From NCBI GenBank assembly GCA_001914405.1, contig MSDW01000001.1:992001-1056000 (forward strand): a stretch of 64,000 nucleotides of DNA, given 5' to 3'. The translations under genes were made by a program, and so were the position numbers. The notes beneath the pieces are model-generated. The model worked only from the letters and a program-made list of their open reading frames with translations. It was not told the origin of the DNA and made no database searches. This stretch comes from Candidatus Methanohalarchaeum thermophilum (GTDB taxonomy: Archaea; Halobacteriota; Methanonatronarchaeia; Methanonatronarchaeales; Methanonatronarchaeaceae). Below are positions 45,498 to 54,349 of this stretch, piece after piece (position 1 is the first letter of the stretch; each line of letters starts with the position of its first letter).

Positions 45498-46112
45498 CTA
45501 TTTTTCGACTAATTTTGTCTTTCCGGCTTTTATCTTTTCTCCTTCTTTTATGGAAAGGTCTTCTAGAGAATATTTTTCTGGTAACAGAAGATTTACTCTT
45601 GAACCAAAGGATATGAACCCAATTTTCTGTCCTTTCGCTAACTGATCACCTTTAGAACAATACATGAAGATTCTCCGTGCTATGAATCCGGCTATTAGTT
45701 CTATGGAATAGATATTGTTGGAATTGTCTCTTACTTTTGTTATATTTTTTTCGTTTTTATCAGATTCTTTTTTAAAAGCTGGTATTTTTTTACCCTTTTT
45801 ATGTCTAACAGAAATAACTTCTCCTTTTAGTGGAGATCTAACTGCATGTACATTTAATATGCTTAAAAAGATGCTTATCTTTAATTTATTATTTTTTGTT
45901 TCCTTGATCTCTATGACTTTTCCGTCTGCAGGTGAAATTAATCCTTTTTGATTTAAATCACTGGTTCTATCTGGGTCTCTAAAGAAAAATATAAATAAGG
46001 CTGTCATAGCGATTGAGGCCAAAAAAATGATTTCAAGGTTTAAGAGGTAAAGTAAGACATTAATTACAACTGATCCTAGAATCCATTTATATCCTGGTTT
46101 AGCTATATTCAA
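45498..46112 (-). CDS. pssD: Archaetidylserine decarboxylase
   Basis: A 204-residue phosphatidylserine-decarboxylase-related protein that makes archaetidylethanolamine. Two hydrophobic segments near the N-terminus anchor it. Landmarks are SPADGKVIEI, SIFLSILNVHAVRSPLKGEV (His), ELIAGFIARRI and the self-cleavage site FISFGSRVNLLLP, whose Gly-Ser becomes the pyruvoyl cofactor. Short form like archaeal and proteobacterial Psd-like enzymes. It overlaps the archaeosortase stop by four bases. Confidence 0.88.
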   Translation of the reverse strand: MNIAKPGYKWILGSVVINVLLYLLNLEIIFLASIAMTALFIFFFRDPDRTSDLNQKGLISPADGKVIEIKETKNNKLKISIFLSILNVHAVRSPLKGEVISVRHKKGKKIPAFKKESDKNEKNITKVRDNSNNIYSIELIAGFIARRIFMYCSKGDQLAKGQKIGFISFGSRVNLLLPEKYSLEDLSIKEGEKIKAGKTKLVEK

Positions 46113-46942
46113 ATTAGTTCTTCCTCCTTGATCTTTTTGGGTAACTCGAATATGCTAAAAAAGATGTTTCTTAATCCTGGTAGAATTTTAAGAACAAAGT
46201 ATGCTATTAAAAATATGGCAATAACTGATCCTGCTTTAGCGATAACATGGTGGCTTATTACAAAACTTCCTTCTAATCCAAAGAAATTTATAGCGCTAAA
46301 CCATTTATTTCCGGTTGCATAGACCACGAATGTGTTTCTAAACAGATTTAATATGTATATTATTGGGCCTGTAGCAATTAGCGCTTTGACTTTGTTGGTT
46401 AATGAGTCTGGACTAGGTATAATAGCTCCATAAAACAAAGCGATACTCTCAATGCCAGTGCATGCAAAGACGATACTTACTTTTGTGATAGATTCTTCTG
46501 CAGAAAAGGTTAAGACACTTCCATTCTGTGAGATTGGAGCCCCTATCGTCTTTAATAGGAGGAAGGTATGTTCTGCAACTATATATTCAAGTGAAAAAGA
46601 AGAAAAGGAGGAAAGATTTCTTAGGGGAAAGTAAATTATAGTGGCTATAGCCGCTGCTTGTCCTAGATAGGTGATTATATCAATCTCTTTTTTCTCTAAC
46701 AATAGTTTTGCTTCTATAAAAGCTAAGGCCCATGCTAGAAAAGACCCGGCTATGAATAATAAACCATTAAATAGATCTTCTTTTAGAAAGTAATATTTTG
46801 GTAAATTTATCCAATGAAATCCAATGAGCAACCAACCTATTCCAAATAATACATGCTTAACTCTACTTTCTTTGGTTAAATAAGATAGAGTTGTTGCTAA
46901 GACCAAGAAAGTGATTGCAATCCAGAGCAATAATTTCTGCAT
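46109..46942 (-). CDS. artA: Archaeosortase (ArtA-like)
   Basis: A 277-residue membrane protein with about eight hydrophobic segments. The exosortase/archaeosortase catalytic residues are visible: Cys161 in FACTGIESIALFYG, Arg202 in YILNLFRNTFVVYA and the histidine pair at 231-232 in GSFVISHHVIAK. Archaeosortases cut C-terminal PGF-type sorting tails and help link the protein to lipid. It is the first gene of an operon with pssD and pssA, the same functional set that lipid anchoring needs in Haloferax volcanii. The target proteins are not in this window. Confidence 0.9.
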   Translation of the reverse strand: MQKLLLWIAITFLVLATTLSYLTKESRVKHVLFGIGWLLIGFHWINLPKYYFLKEDLFNGLLFIAGSFLAWALAFIEAKLLLEKKEIDIITYLGQAAAIATIIYFPLRNLSSFSSFSLEYIVAEHTFLLLKTIGAPISQNGSVLTFSAEESITKVSIVFACTGIESIALFYGAIIPSPDSLTNKVKALIATGPIIYILNLFRNTFVVYATGNKWFSAINFFGLEGSFVISHHVIAKAGSVIAIFLIAYFVLKILPGLRNIFFSIFELPKKIKEEELI

Positions 46943-47008
46943 TTTATTAAAATAAAATAATCGATAAGGTTTAAATTACTGTTGGAGAAAACAAGATTTA
47001 GAAGATAG

Positions 47009-47434
47009 GTGGTGCTTAATATAAAGTGCATCTGTGATGGTGAGTATGAAATACCTGCTTTGGCAGTAGACATATTGATATGTGTGGATGATGAAATATT
47101 ATTAGTAGAGAGAGGTAAGGATCCTTTTATTGGAAAATGGGCTTTACCTGGGGGTTTCGTTGAAAGAGGCGAGAAAGTCGAGGAAGCAGCAAAGAGAGAA
47201 GCAAGAGAAGAAACGGGAGTTCAAGTTGAGTTAGAGAAACTAATAGGAGTGTTTAGTGATCCTGATAGAGATCCTAGGGGCCATGTTGTTTCGATAGTTT
47301 ATTCAGCCAGAACTTCAGATAAAGCTGAAGCAGGATCTGATGCCGCTGAAGTAGAATGGTTTAATATCTCTAATCTTCCTCCTTTAGCATTTGATCATGA
47401 AAAAATAATAAAAAAATATATAGGAGTTGGTTAA
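47009..47434 (+). CDS. NUDIX hydrolase
   Basis: A 141-residue hydrolase with the full Nudix box GGFVERGEKVEEAAKREAREETGV and a flanking WALPGGF. These enzymes hydrolyse nucleoside diphosphates linked to another group; the ADP-ribose pyrophosphatase type is likely but not certain. N-terminal residues ALAVDILICVDDEILLVERG are typical. GTG at 47009 or the next GTG at 47012 may be the start, after GATAGG. The stop overlaps the TFS gene start by one base or abuts it, so the two are coexpressed. Confidence 0.88.
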   Translation: MVLNIKCICDGEYEIPALAVDILICVDDEILLVERGKDPFIGKWALPGGFVERGEKVEEAAKREAREETGVQVELEKLIGVFSDPDRDPRGHVVSIVYSARTSDKAEAGSDAAEVEWFNISNLPPLAFDHEKIIKKYIGVG

Positions 47435-47740
47435 ATGGAGTTTTGTCCTAAATGTGGAAGTATGATGATGCCTGAAGATGGTTATTTTAAATGTAAAGAA
47501 TGTGATGTAGTTGTAGAAATAAAAGAGGATTATACTTCAACAGAAAATAAAGTAGAATCTGAGATTCCTGTTATAGAAGAGAAAAACCCAAATGTACTCC
47601 CAACAGCCGAAGTAAAATGTCCAGAGTGTGGACATAACAAAGCAGGATGGTGGATGAGACAATTAAGAAGCGCTGACGAATCAGAAACTAGATTCTACAG
47701 ATGCTTGGAATGTGGACACACCTGGCGGGAATATGACTAA
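47435..47740 (+). CDS. tfs: Transcription factor S (TFIIS/RPB9-like)
   Basis: A 101-residue factor that rescues stalled RNA polymerase by stimulating transcript cleavage. The N-terminal zinc ribbon is FCPKCGSMM...CKECD and the C-terminal one CPECGHNKAGWWMRQLRSAD, ESETRFYRCLECGHTW, with the acidic catalytic loop SADESE. The C-terminal DE pair is intact, so cleavage-active TFS is expected. It is cotranscribed with the NUDIX gene; the downstream PCNA gene is 400 bases away. Confidence 0.95.
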   Translation: MEFCPKCGSMMMPEDGYFKCKECDVVVEIKEDYTSTENKVESEIPVIEEKNPNVLPTAEVKCPECGHNKAGWWMRQLRSADESETRFYRCLECGHTWREYD

Positions 47741-48145
47741 AAACATAGTAAGTAATAGTTGAGAAATAAATTGCCGGTAAAAAGGGTTAAATCGGTCTTT
47801 CAGTGACTTAAATTAAGTTGTTCCAGGGATTTGTTGTCTCTCAGAGAAAGAACAATAAAATATTAGTATTGTATTAAAGATGAACTAGTTGAATTCCTTT
47901 TTTGGTATGCTACTTGGGTCTCTTTGGGATCTTATTTCGGTAAGTTCAGTAGATCATGAGGAAAGACCTTGTGTGGTTGGAAGTAAATAAGAAAATAGGG
48001 TTTTAAATAGAAGTAAGCTAAGGTTTTAAATAGAAGGAAGCAAAAATCAACCAAGGAATATTTTGTTCGATAATATCAAGATCGGTTTGATAGTAAGATT
48101 ATGAAATGATTAAATATTTTATTGAATAGGAAATAAGGTGTTACC
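47741..48145. promoter_or_regulatory. Upstream region of the PCNA operon with a 23-base tandem repeat
   Basis: About 400 non-coding bases. At 47999-48021 and 48022-48044 a 23-base unit is repeated (GGTTTTAAATAGAAGTAAGC and GGTTTTAAATAGAAGGAAGC at the core). Each unit contains a TATA-like TTTTAAATA. A further TATA-like GATTAAATATTTTATT lies near 48108 and an AAGGTG ribosome site near 48136, before the ATG at 48146. The repeats may be duplicated promoters or a regulator's binding sites. Confidence 0.45.
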
Positions 48146-48889
48146 ATGTCTTTTGAAGGAAAGATAAAAGCTGGAGATTTTAAAAAGGTAATTGATTCCG
48201 TTTCTAGGTTAGTAGATGAAATAAAACTACAGATAACTGAAGATGGTGTTCAGACGAAGGCCTCTGATCCGGCAAATGTGGCTATGGTTATTTTATCAAT
48301 AAATAAAGAGGGGTTTGATTCTTTTTCCCTAGATGAAGAAATGGAGATTGGCTTGGATCTGGATAAGTTAGAGGACATTCTAGGAGTAGCTTCGTCTTCT
48401 GACTTTGTTGAATTAAGTACCGAGGATGGTTCTACTCTAGATGTTGAAGTAGGAGGTTTTGAATATAATCTGTCATTGCTCGATCCTTCGACAATACAGG
48501 AACAACCAGAGATACCAAACCTAGATCTACCTTCTAAAATAATAATGGAGGGAAAAACTCTTAAAAAAGCAGTGAAGGCAGCTGAAAAGGTTAGCGACTA
48601 CTTAATATTGGTGACTCAAGGTAAAAAGTTAACGATTAAAGCTGAAGGGGATAGTGACTCCGTTAAACTAGATCTAGAGGAGGAAGATTTGATCGAAATA
48701 GAATCAGAAAAGGATTCTAGGTCCTTGTTCTCGTTAGATTACTTATCAGATATGAGTAAATCACTAAGTAGTGCAGATAGAGTTGAAATGGAGTTAGGTA
48801 GTGATTACCCAATTAAATTGAAGTTCCCAATAGTTAACGAAGAAGGAAAGGTTGAGTATATGTTAGCTCCTAGAATAGAATCTGAATAA
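48146..48889 (+). CDS. pcn: DNA polymerase sliding clamp (PCNA)
   Basis: A 247-residue clamp that forms a ring tying polymerases and nucleases to DNA. Recognisable blocks are KAGDFKKVIDSVSRLVDEIK, VQTKASDPANVAMVIL, the interdomain region around IPNLDLPSKIIMEG and the C-terminal YPIKLKFPI...YMLAPRIES. The protein is strongly acidic, in line with a halophilic cytoplasm. The ATG follows AAGGTG. Its stop overlaps the ATG of priL. Confidence 0.96.
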   Translation: MSFEGKIKAGDFKKVIDSVSRLVDEIKLQITEDGVQTKASDPANVAMVILSINKEGFDSFSLDEEMEIGLDLDKLEDILGVASSSDFVELSTEDGSTLDVEVGGFEYNLSLLDPSTIQEQPEIPNLDLPSKIIMEGKTLKKAVKAAEKVSDYLILVTQGKKLTIKAEGDSDSVKLDLEEEDLIEIESEKDSRSLFSLDYLSDMSKSLSSADRVEMELGSDYPIKLKFPIVNEEGKVEYMLAPRIESE

Positions 48890-49950
48890 TGGATAAACTC
48901 CTAATAGATTACCCTTTCTTAGACCAGGCTAGGGAATATGTTCAGGGCCTAGATGTAGAAATAGAAGAGATAATAGATAAAAAGTCATTTTCATCAGCTA
49001 GATCTAGGGCTAAAAATAGAGTCGTTCAAGCTATACAACAAGGCCAAGTCAAGCCTATTGAGTCAAAATTAAATAAACCAAAGTTTTTAAAGGAAATTTT
49101 TTCGTATCCAGTTGCTAGAATCATAGTTTCATGTATAGATAAGAATTATTTAATCAATAAATATGTACATGGGGAAACTGAGCTTTTCTACGATAGATTA
49201 ATTAAAGAATCAGAGAAAAAAGTAAAAAAAATTATTGATGACCTAGAAATAGACTATAAGTTAATTAAAACAAATAAAAGAATGTATTCAATTCATTTTA
49301 CTGATTATCTTTCTTTAACTAGGTCTTTGAAGGGAAAAGAATGGAAGCTCACAAACCAGAGACTTAAAGATGGCTATATTTCTCTAGAAGAAAAAAAATT
49401 CTATAGGATCCTTAAAGAAGGAATAAAAAATAAAATAAAAAAAGATCTACCTCTTGATGTAAGTGACGCATACTGTAGTAAGCTAAACAAATATATAGAG
49501 GAAATAAATGAGGTTTTAGAAGAACAAAGATCGAGATATCGCCATGAGTACAAAAAAGAAGGTATAATCGAGGAAAATTTGTTCCCCCCCTGTATAAAAG
49601 AACTAATTTCAGATATAAAACAGGGAAAAAATCTGTCTCATCCTGCTAGATTCACTTTGGTGTCATTTTTATCAAACATAGGGATGGAAAAAAATAGGAT
49701 AAAACAAGTATTTGAATTGGCTCCTGACTACGAGCCAGAAAAGACTGAATATCAGATAGATCACATTTCAGGAGGTCTATCGGGAACGGAGTATACACCT
49801 CCTTCTTGTTCAACGATGAAGACATATGGGATCTGTAGAAATGAGGACTGGAGATGTAAGAAAGTTCAACATCCCTTAAGTTACTATGATTGGGCACTGA
49901 AATCCACGGAAAAGGAGAAATCAGAGGAAAAAGATGAGGAAGAGAACTAA
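48889..49950 (+). CDS. priL: DNA primase large subunit PriL
   Basis: A 353-residue regulatory subunit of the archaeal/eukaryotic primase. The C-terminal 4Fe-4S domain is marked by four cysteines: FPPCIKEL, TPPSCSTMKTYGIC (two) and WRCKKVQHPLSYY. The N-terminal part is helical, with PVARIIVSCID typical of the family. It ends in a charged EEKDEEEN tail overlapping priS by 17 bases. With PriS it makes RNA/DNA primers. Confidence 0.95.
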   Translation: MDKLLIDYPFLDQAREYVQGLDVEIEEIIDKKSFSSARSRAKNRVVQAIQQGQVKPIESKLNKPKFLKEIFSYPVARIIVSCIDKNYLINKYVHGETELFYDRLIKESEKKVKKIIDDLEIDYKLIKTNKRMYSIHFTDYLSLTRSLKGKEWKLTNQRLKDGYISLEEKKFYRILKEGIKNKIKKDLPLDVSDAYCSKLNKYIEEINEVLEEQRSRYRHEYKKEGIIEENLFPPCIKELISDIKQGKNLSHPARFTLVSFLSNIGMEKNRIKQVFELAPDYEPEKTEYQIDHISGGLSGTEYTPPSCSTMKTYGICRNEDWRCKKVQHPLSYYDWALKSTEKEKSEEKDEEEN

Positions 49951-51106
49951 AAATTTCATAGAGCAGAGTTTTGAGGAATACTACGATAAGAACCAGGTAG
50001 TAATCCCGCCTAAATTAGAGGATAGAGAATGGGGTTTTATCTTATTTAGCAAAAAATACCCCGAAGAAACGGTAATGAAGAGGCATAAGTCCTTTAAAAA
50101 CCAGAGAGACTTAGATTCATATGTAAAAAATATGGTTCCCGCACACGCTTATTTTTCTTCTGCCTACTACAACGATCCAAGCACGAAAAAGATGGAAAAA
50201 AAAGGCTGGAAAAAAGCAGATCTAGTTTTTGATTTGGATGCAGATCACTTAGTTGGAGTAAAGGACCTAACATATCAAGAAATGCTTGCAAAAGTAAAAA
50301 AAGAAGCAATTAAATTATTAGAAGAATTTTTATTAACTGATTTTGGGATAAGTGAGGAGAATACTGAAATAGTATTTTCCGGTGGCCGAGGATACCATAT
50401 TCATGTTAGAGAAGAAAAAACACAGGATCTAAGAAGTCCTGAGAGAAGAGAAATAATAGATTATATATTCGGAGTTGGGGCTGAGGAGATGATAGAAAAG
50501 AAAATAATCCAGGGAAGAGAAGTTATCAAACTCAGCGGACTTGAAAATAGATTTAAAAAAAATTTAAGCAAATGGATCTTTGATAACTACCTCAAGAAGA
50601 TATCCAAGATGAAGAAAAAAGATGCGATAAAGGAATTAAAAAGATATGATCGAGTAGGTGAAGAATTAGCTAAGAGGATCTACAATTATTTGAAAGAGGA
50701 TAAAAATCTTCAGAAAATAAAAAAAGGACATATAGATATCGTAGAAGGCCTACCAACAGATTTCTGGTTTCAACTAGTTTCGAAGGCAAAGCAGAATGTG
50801 AGAGGAGAAGCTGATGAACCGGTTACGAGCGATATACATAGGCTTATAAGGGTTCCTAGATCTCTTCATGGAGGAAGCAGCCTAGTTGTTGAGCCATTAG
50901 ATAGAAATAGCATACGTGACTTTAAGCCATTAAGAGATGCCGTATACTTTGATGATGAACCAGTTAAAGTGAAGGGTAATCAAAGCTACGAAGTAGAATT
51001 AAAGGAGAAAAAATTTTCAATAAACAAAGATGAAGTAAAAAAACTACCTAGATATGCAGCTATTTTTTTAAGTTGCTCTGGTTATGTAGAGGTAGAAGGA
51101 TGGTAA
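49934..51106 (+). CDS. priS: DNA primase catalytic subunit PriS
   Basis: A 390-residue catalytic subunit. The metal-binding acidic motif is LVFDLDADHL (about 95-104), with FSGGRGYHIHV as the nucleotide-binding motif and SDIHRLIRVPRSLHGGSS as the third conserved block. Length fits the family. The start overlaps priL and the stop overlaps the GINS gene start, so the three are coupled. Confidence 0.96.
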   Translation: MRKRTKNFIEQSFEEYYDKNQVVIPPKLEDREWGFILFSKKYPEETVMKRHKSFKNQRDLDSYVKNMVPAHAYFSSAYYNDPSTKKMEKKGWKKADLVFDLDADHLVGVKDLTYQEMLAKVKKEAIKLLEEFLLTDFGISEENTEIVFSGGRGYHIHVREEKTQDLRSPERREIIDYIFGVGAEEMIEKKIIQGREVIKLSGLENRFKKNLSKWIFDNYLKKISKMKKKDAIKELKRYDRVGEELAKRIYNYLKEDKNLQKIKKGHIDIVEGLPTDFWFQLVSKAKQNVRGEADEPVTSDIHRLIRVPRSLHGGSSLVVEPLDRNSIRDFKPLRDAVYFDDEPVKVKGNQSYEVELKEKKFSINKDEVKKLPRYAAIFLSCSGYVEVEGW

Positions 51107-51663
51107 ATTTAAGCGAACTGAGAAATACCTTGAGAAGAGAAAGAAACTCGGAAGAACTGGTAGATTTACAGGAAGATTTTTATTTCAATGTAAGAACATA
51201 CCTAGATGAGCTTAGAGAAGAATTAGAAAAAGAAGAAACAGAAGAAGCAGAGTTAATGTTGAGAGATGAAATAGAAAGCACCAAAAATGTGGTCAAAAAT
51301 ATTTTTGTCCAAAGAATTGGTAAAATAATTCGGTTAGCTTCACTTCATCTAGAGGGTCTTGATGTTGAAACTGATAGCATGGTTGAACAAGAAAAAGAAC
51401 TTTTTGAAAACATTCGAGATGACATTGAGAAAGGAAAGAAAATAATACTTGAAGATGCTATCTCAGAACCGGAAAAGGTAGATTCAGAAGAAAATTTTAA
51501 TAATTCCAAAAACCCATTTATTGTAGCCAGAGTAAAAAAGGATTTTCCTAAATTTGTAGCATCAAATGATAGAATCCATCACTTCGAAGAAGAGGACATT
51601 GTTTGTTTACCAAAAAAAGACTCTGAGATCCTCATAAAAAGAAATGTAATAGAAGAAATTTGA
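51100..51663 (+). CDS. gins51: GINS complex subunit Gins51 (GINS15)
   Basis: A 187-residue protein. The N-terminal helical A domain contains [20 protein letters not shown] followed by a long charged helix, and a C-terminal B domain ends with [20 protein letters not shown] and a [14 protein letters not shown] strand. This order (A then B) is that of Gins51. GINS joins MCM to form the replicative helicase. I place the start at ATG 51100, which overlaps the priS stop; a longer start would add ten residues from the priS frame. Confidence 0.85.
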   Translation: MVNLSELRNTLRRERNSEELVDLQEDFYFNVRTYLDELREELEKEETEEAELMLRDEIESTKNVVKNIFVQRIGKIIRLASLHLEGLDVETDSMVEQEKELFENIRDDIEKGKKIILEDAISEPEKVDSEENFNNSKNPFIVARVKKDFPKFVASNDRIHHFEEEDIVCLPKKDSEILIKRNVIEEI

Positions 51664-51673
51664 GGTGGAAAAA

Positions 51674-51949
51674 ATGAAAATGCCAAGAAGAATCAGAACC
51701 TATTGTCCGTATTGTAATGAACACAACGAACATGAAGTTGAAAAGGTTAGAAACAATCCTCCAAGCGAAATGAAATGGGGCCAAAGACAGTTCCGAAGAG
51801 TAACCAGTGGATACAGAGGATACCCCAGGCCATTGCCAACCGGAGGAAAACCAACTCAAAAAACAGACCTCAGGTTCAGGTGCAATGAATGTGGAAAAGC
51901 GCATAGTAGAAAAGGATTTAGAACCTCTAGACTCGAATTGGAGGGATAA
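51674..51949 (+). CDS. rpl44e: Ribosomal protein L44e
   Basis: A 91-residue protein of the large ribosomal subunit. It has four zinc-binding cysteines (TYCPYCNEH and [10 protein letters not shown]) and the signature [20 protein letters not shown], with [11 protein letters not shown]. The start is ATG 51674 after GAGGTGG. Followed directly by rps27e. Confidence 0.96.
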   Translation: MKMPRRIRTYCPYCNEHNEHEVEKVRNNPPSEMKWGQRQFRRVTSGYRGYPRPLPTGGKPTQKTDLRFRCNECGKAHSRKGFRTSRLELEG

Positions 51950-51951
51950 GT

Positions 51952-52125
51952 TTGAACGAAGAAAGCCATTTTGTTAAAGTAAAATGTGAAGACTGTGAAA
52001 ACGAGCAAGTAATTTTCAACAAAGCAAGTACAGAAATAAAATGTAGTATCTGTGGCCGTACCCTAGTAGTTCCAACTGGAGGTAGAGCAGAGATTAAATC
52101 CCAGGTGGTAGAAGAAATTGACTGA
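51952..52125 (+). CDS. rps27e: Ribosomal protein S27e
   Basis: A 57-residue protein of the small subunit (TTG start 51952, TGA ending 52125). It has the zinc ribbon [13 protein letters not shown]...[16 protein letters not shown] and a C-terminal GRAEI..QVVEEID. Two bases after rpl44e; its 3' end overlaps aIF2alpha by eight bases. GGAGGGATAA before the TTG serves as ribosome site. Confidence 0.95.
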   Translation: MNEESHFVKVKCEDCENEQVIFNKASTEIKCSICGRTLVVPTGGRAEIKSQVVEEID

Positions 52126-52927
52126 AGCCAAAACCTCTGAGTACCCGAACGAAGGAGAACTAGTAGTTTGCACTGTAACTGAAGTCGTAGACTTCGGAGC
52201 ATTTGTTGAATTAGAGGAATACGATAAAAAAGAAGGACTAATACACATCTCAGAGTTAGCTTCAGGTTGGATAAAACATGTTAGAGACCATGTCCAAGAA
52301 GGACAAAAAGTAGTTTGTAAAGTTTTAGAGGTTCAACCGGAGAAAGAACAAATAAACTTATCACTTAAAGATGTAAACCAGCATCAAGAAAAGGAAAAAA
52401 TCCAAGAATGGAAAAATGAACAAAAAGCAGAGAGATGGGCAGAATTTGTTGCAGAGAAGTTGGATAAAGATAAAGAAGCATTTTATGAAGAAGTAGGTTA
52501 TGATTTAACAGAAGAATATGACGGATTATTATACCCTGCATTTGAAGAAGCAGCTTTAAGTGGAAAGAAACCTCTTCTTGAAAAAGGCGTAGAAGAAAAA
52601 TGGGTTAAATCCCTTGTAGAAGTTGCAAACGAAAATGTAGAAATTCCCTATGTTGAAATTACGGGTTACCTAGAATTAAGATCTTACGATTCTAATGGAG
52701 TTAAAAAAATAAGGGAAACGCTTGAAGAGGCGTCCCAGGTAGAAACAAATAACTCCAAAGTAGAAATCAGCTATGTTGGTTCTCCTCATTATAGGATACA
52801 TGTAAGAGCTCCTGGTTATAAAGAAGCTGAAAAAACGCTAAGCCGAGTATCCGAGGAAGCAATAGAATCAATCGAGGAAAAAGGAGGAGAAGGAGATTTT
52901 CATAGAGAAATAAAAGAAGGTGAATGA
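52118..52927 (+). CDS. eif2a: Translation initiation factor aIF2 subunit alpha
   Basis: A 269-residue subunit of the initiator-tRNA carrier. Residues 8-85 are an S1 domain ([38 protein letters not shown]), a helical middle domain follows, and the C-terminal alpha-beta domain has [23 protein letters not shown] start at 52118 overlaps rps27e. In many archaea nop10 follows; here the PAC2 gene comes directly. Confidence 0.95.
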   Translation: MTEAKTSEYPNEGELVVCTVTEVVDFGAFVELEEYDKKEGLIHISELASGWIKHVRDHVQEGQKVVCKVLEVQPEKEQINLSLKDVNQHQEKEKIQEWKNEQKAERWAEFVAEKLDKDKEAFYEEVGYDLTEEYDGLLYPAFEEAALSGKKPLLEKGVEEKWVKSLVEVANENVEIPYVEITGYLELRSYDSNGVKKIRETLEEASQVETNNSKVEISYVGSPHYRIHVRAPGYKEAEKTLSRVSEEAIESIEEKGGEGDFHREIKEGE

Positions 52928-52931
52928 TAAA

Positions 52932-53717
52932 ATGAAAGAAATGGAAATAGAACAAATTAAGAGTTTAGATTTAAATGATCCTATACTAATTGAAGGATTA
53001 CCTGGAGTAGGACACATAGGAAAACTAGCAGCCGAACACTTGATTGATGAATTAGATGCTGAAAAACTATACGAGATATACTCTCCCAAACTACCACCTC
53101 AGGTAATAGTAAGTAAAGAAGGCGTAGCAGAATTAGTCAATTTAGAGGTATACGCAGTTAAAAATGATGAAGAAGGAAGAGATATATTAATCGTTGTAGG
53201 AGATCACCAAAGCGTTGAAAACGAAGGTCATTACGAGATTACAGGACAGATACTAGACATAGCAGAAGAATATGGCGTAAAAGAAATAATTACCTTAGGT
53301 GGATTTGCTACGGGAGAAATAGTGGACGAACCTGATATATATGGAGCAGTTAACGAAGAGTCACTGGTAGAAGAACTAGAAGACCTAGGAGTAAAATTTG
53401 AAGAAGGAAAACCAGGAGGAGGAATAGTTGGAGCTTCTGGACTGCTTCTAGGACTAGGATCCCGTAGAGAGATACCAGCATCATGTCTAATGGGAGAGAC
53501 CTCTGGCTATATAGTAGATCCAGTGGGAGCTCAAAGCATCCTCAAAATATTAGAACAAATACTAAACATAGAAGTAGATATGCAGGAATTAGAAGAAAGA
53601 GCAGATGAAATGGAAGATGTTGTCTCAAAAATAAGACAGAAAAAACAACAGGCTCAACAACAACAGCAGCAACAGCAACCACAGCCAACTCAAGATGACC
53701 TCAGATATATTGGATAA
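52932..53717 (+). CDS. PAC2-family protein (proteasome assembly chaperone-like) with poly-Gln tail
   Basis: A 261-residue member of the PAC2 family: [47 protein letters not shown] and [15 protein letters not shown]...[12 protein letters not shown]. The C-terminus ends in a glutamine-rich tail (about 243-257). Function in archaea is inferred from eukaryotic proteasome assembly chaperones. The start is ATG 52932, because GAAGGTGA lies seven bases upstream; GTG at 52920 is an alternative. Confidence 0.85.
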   Translation: MKEMEIEQIKSLDLNDPILIEGLPGVGHIGKLAAEHLIDELDAEKLYEIYSPKLPPQVIVSKEGVAELVNLEVYAVKNDEEGRDILIVVGDHQSVENEGHYEITGQILDIAEEYGVKEIITLGGFATGEIVDEPDIYGAVNEESLVEELEDLGVKFEEGKPGGGIVGASGLLLGLGSRREIPASCLMGETSGYIVDPVGAQSILKILEQILNIEVDMQELEERADEMEDVVSKIRQKKQQAQQQQQQQQPQPTQDDLRYIG

Positions 53718-53731
53718 AACCTAAGATAATA

Positions 53732-54292
53732 ATGGATATGAAAAACCAACTAGGGATAGATAACTGCCAGAGATGCGATCTATCAGATAACAGACAGAAT
53801 ATAGTTATAGGTGAAGGAAATCAAAATTCAGACGTAATGGTTATAGGAGAAGCTCCAGGTAAAAAAGAAGATGAATTAGGTCAACCTTTTGTTGGTAAAG
53901 CAGGATCAATTCTTGATTCAATATTAGAAGAAGCAGATCTCAGGCGGGAAGAAATTTACATAACCAATGTAGTTAAATGCAAGCCACCCTCAAACCGTGA
54001 TCCCACAAAAGATGAAATGGAAAGCTGTGAAGAATACCTCTCTAATCAAGTGAATAAAATAGATCCAAGTATTCTGGTTAGCTTAGGAAAGGTTTCAGCT
54101 TCCTGGATGACAGGAAAGGAGGTAGTTCTAAAGGAAAAACACGGTGAAATAACCCAATCAAGACAAGAATTCAATTCAAAAAAACTATTCATAACTTATC
54201 ACCCAGCAGCGTGTCTCTACTCAAACGGGATTAAAGAAAAAATCGTAAATGACTTTAAGGGCCTTAGAACATTTCTAGATATGATCCTATAA
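53732..54292 (+). CDS. udg: Uracil-DNA glycosylase, family 4
   Basis: A 186-residue Fe-S uracil-DNA glycosylase that removes uracil from DNA. It has the cluster cysteines C12, C15, one in NVVKCKPP and one in MESCEEYL. The active-site motif is GEAPGKKEDELGQPFVGKAG, and the second motif ITYHPAACL contains the conserved His. It lies 15 bases after the PAC2 gene in the same direction. Confidence 0.93.
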   Translation: MDMKNQLGIDNCQRCDLSDNRQNIVIGEGNQNSDVMVIGEAPGKKEDELGQPFVGKAGSILDSILEEADLRREEIYITNVVKCKPPSNRDPTKDEMESCEEYLSNQVNKIDPSILVSLGKVSASWMTGKEVVLKEKHGEITQSRQEFNSKKLFITYHPAACLYSNGIKEKIVNDFKGLRTFLDMIL

Positions 54293-54349
54293 GCCCACTA
54301 ATTTTATTTTATTTATTCAATTATTTTCAAATTGCTGGGGTTTTCTTAA

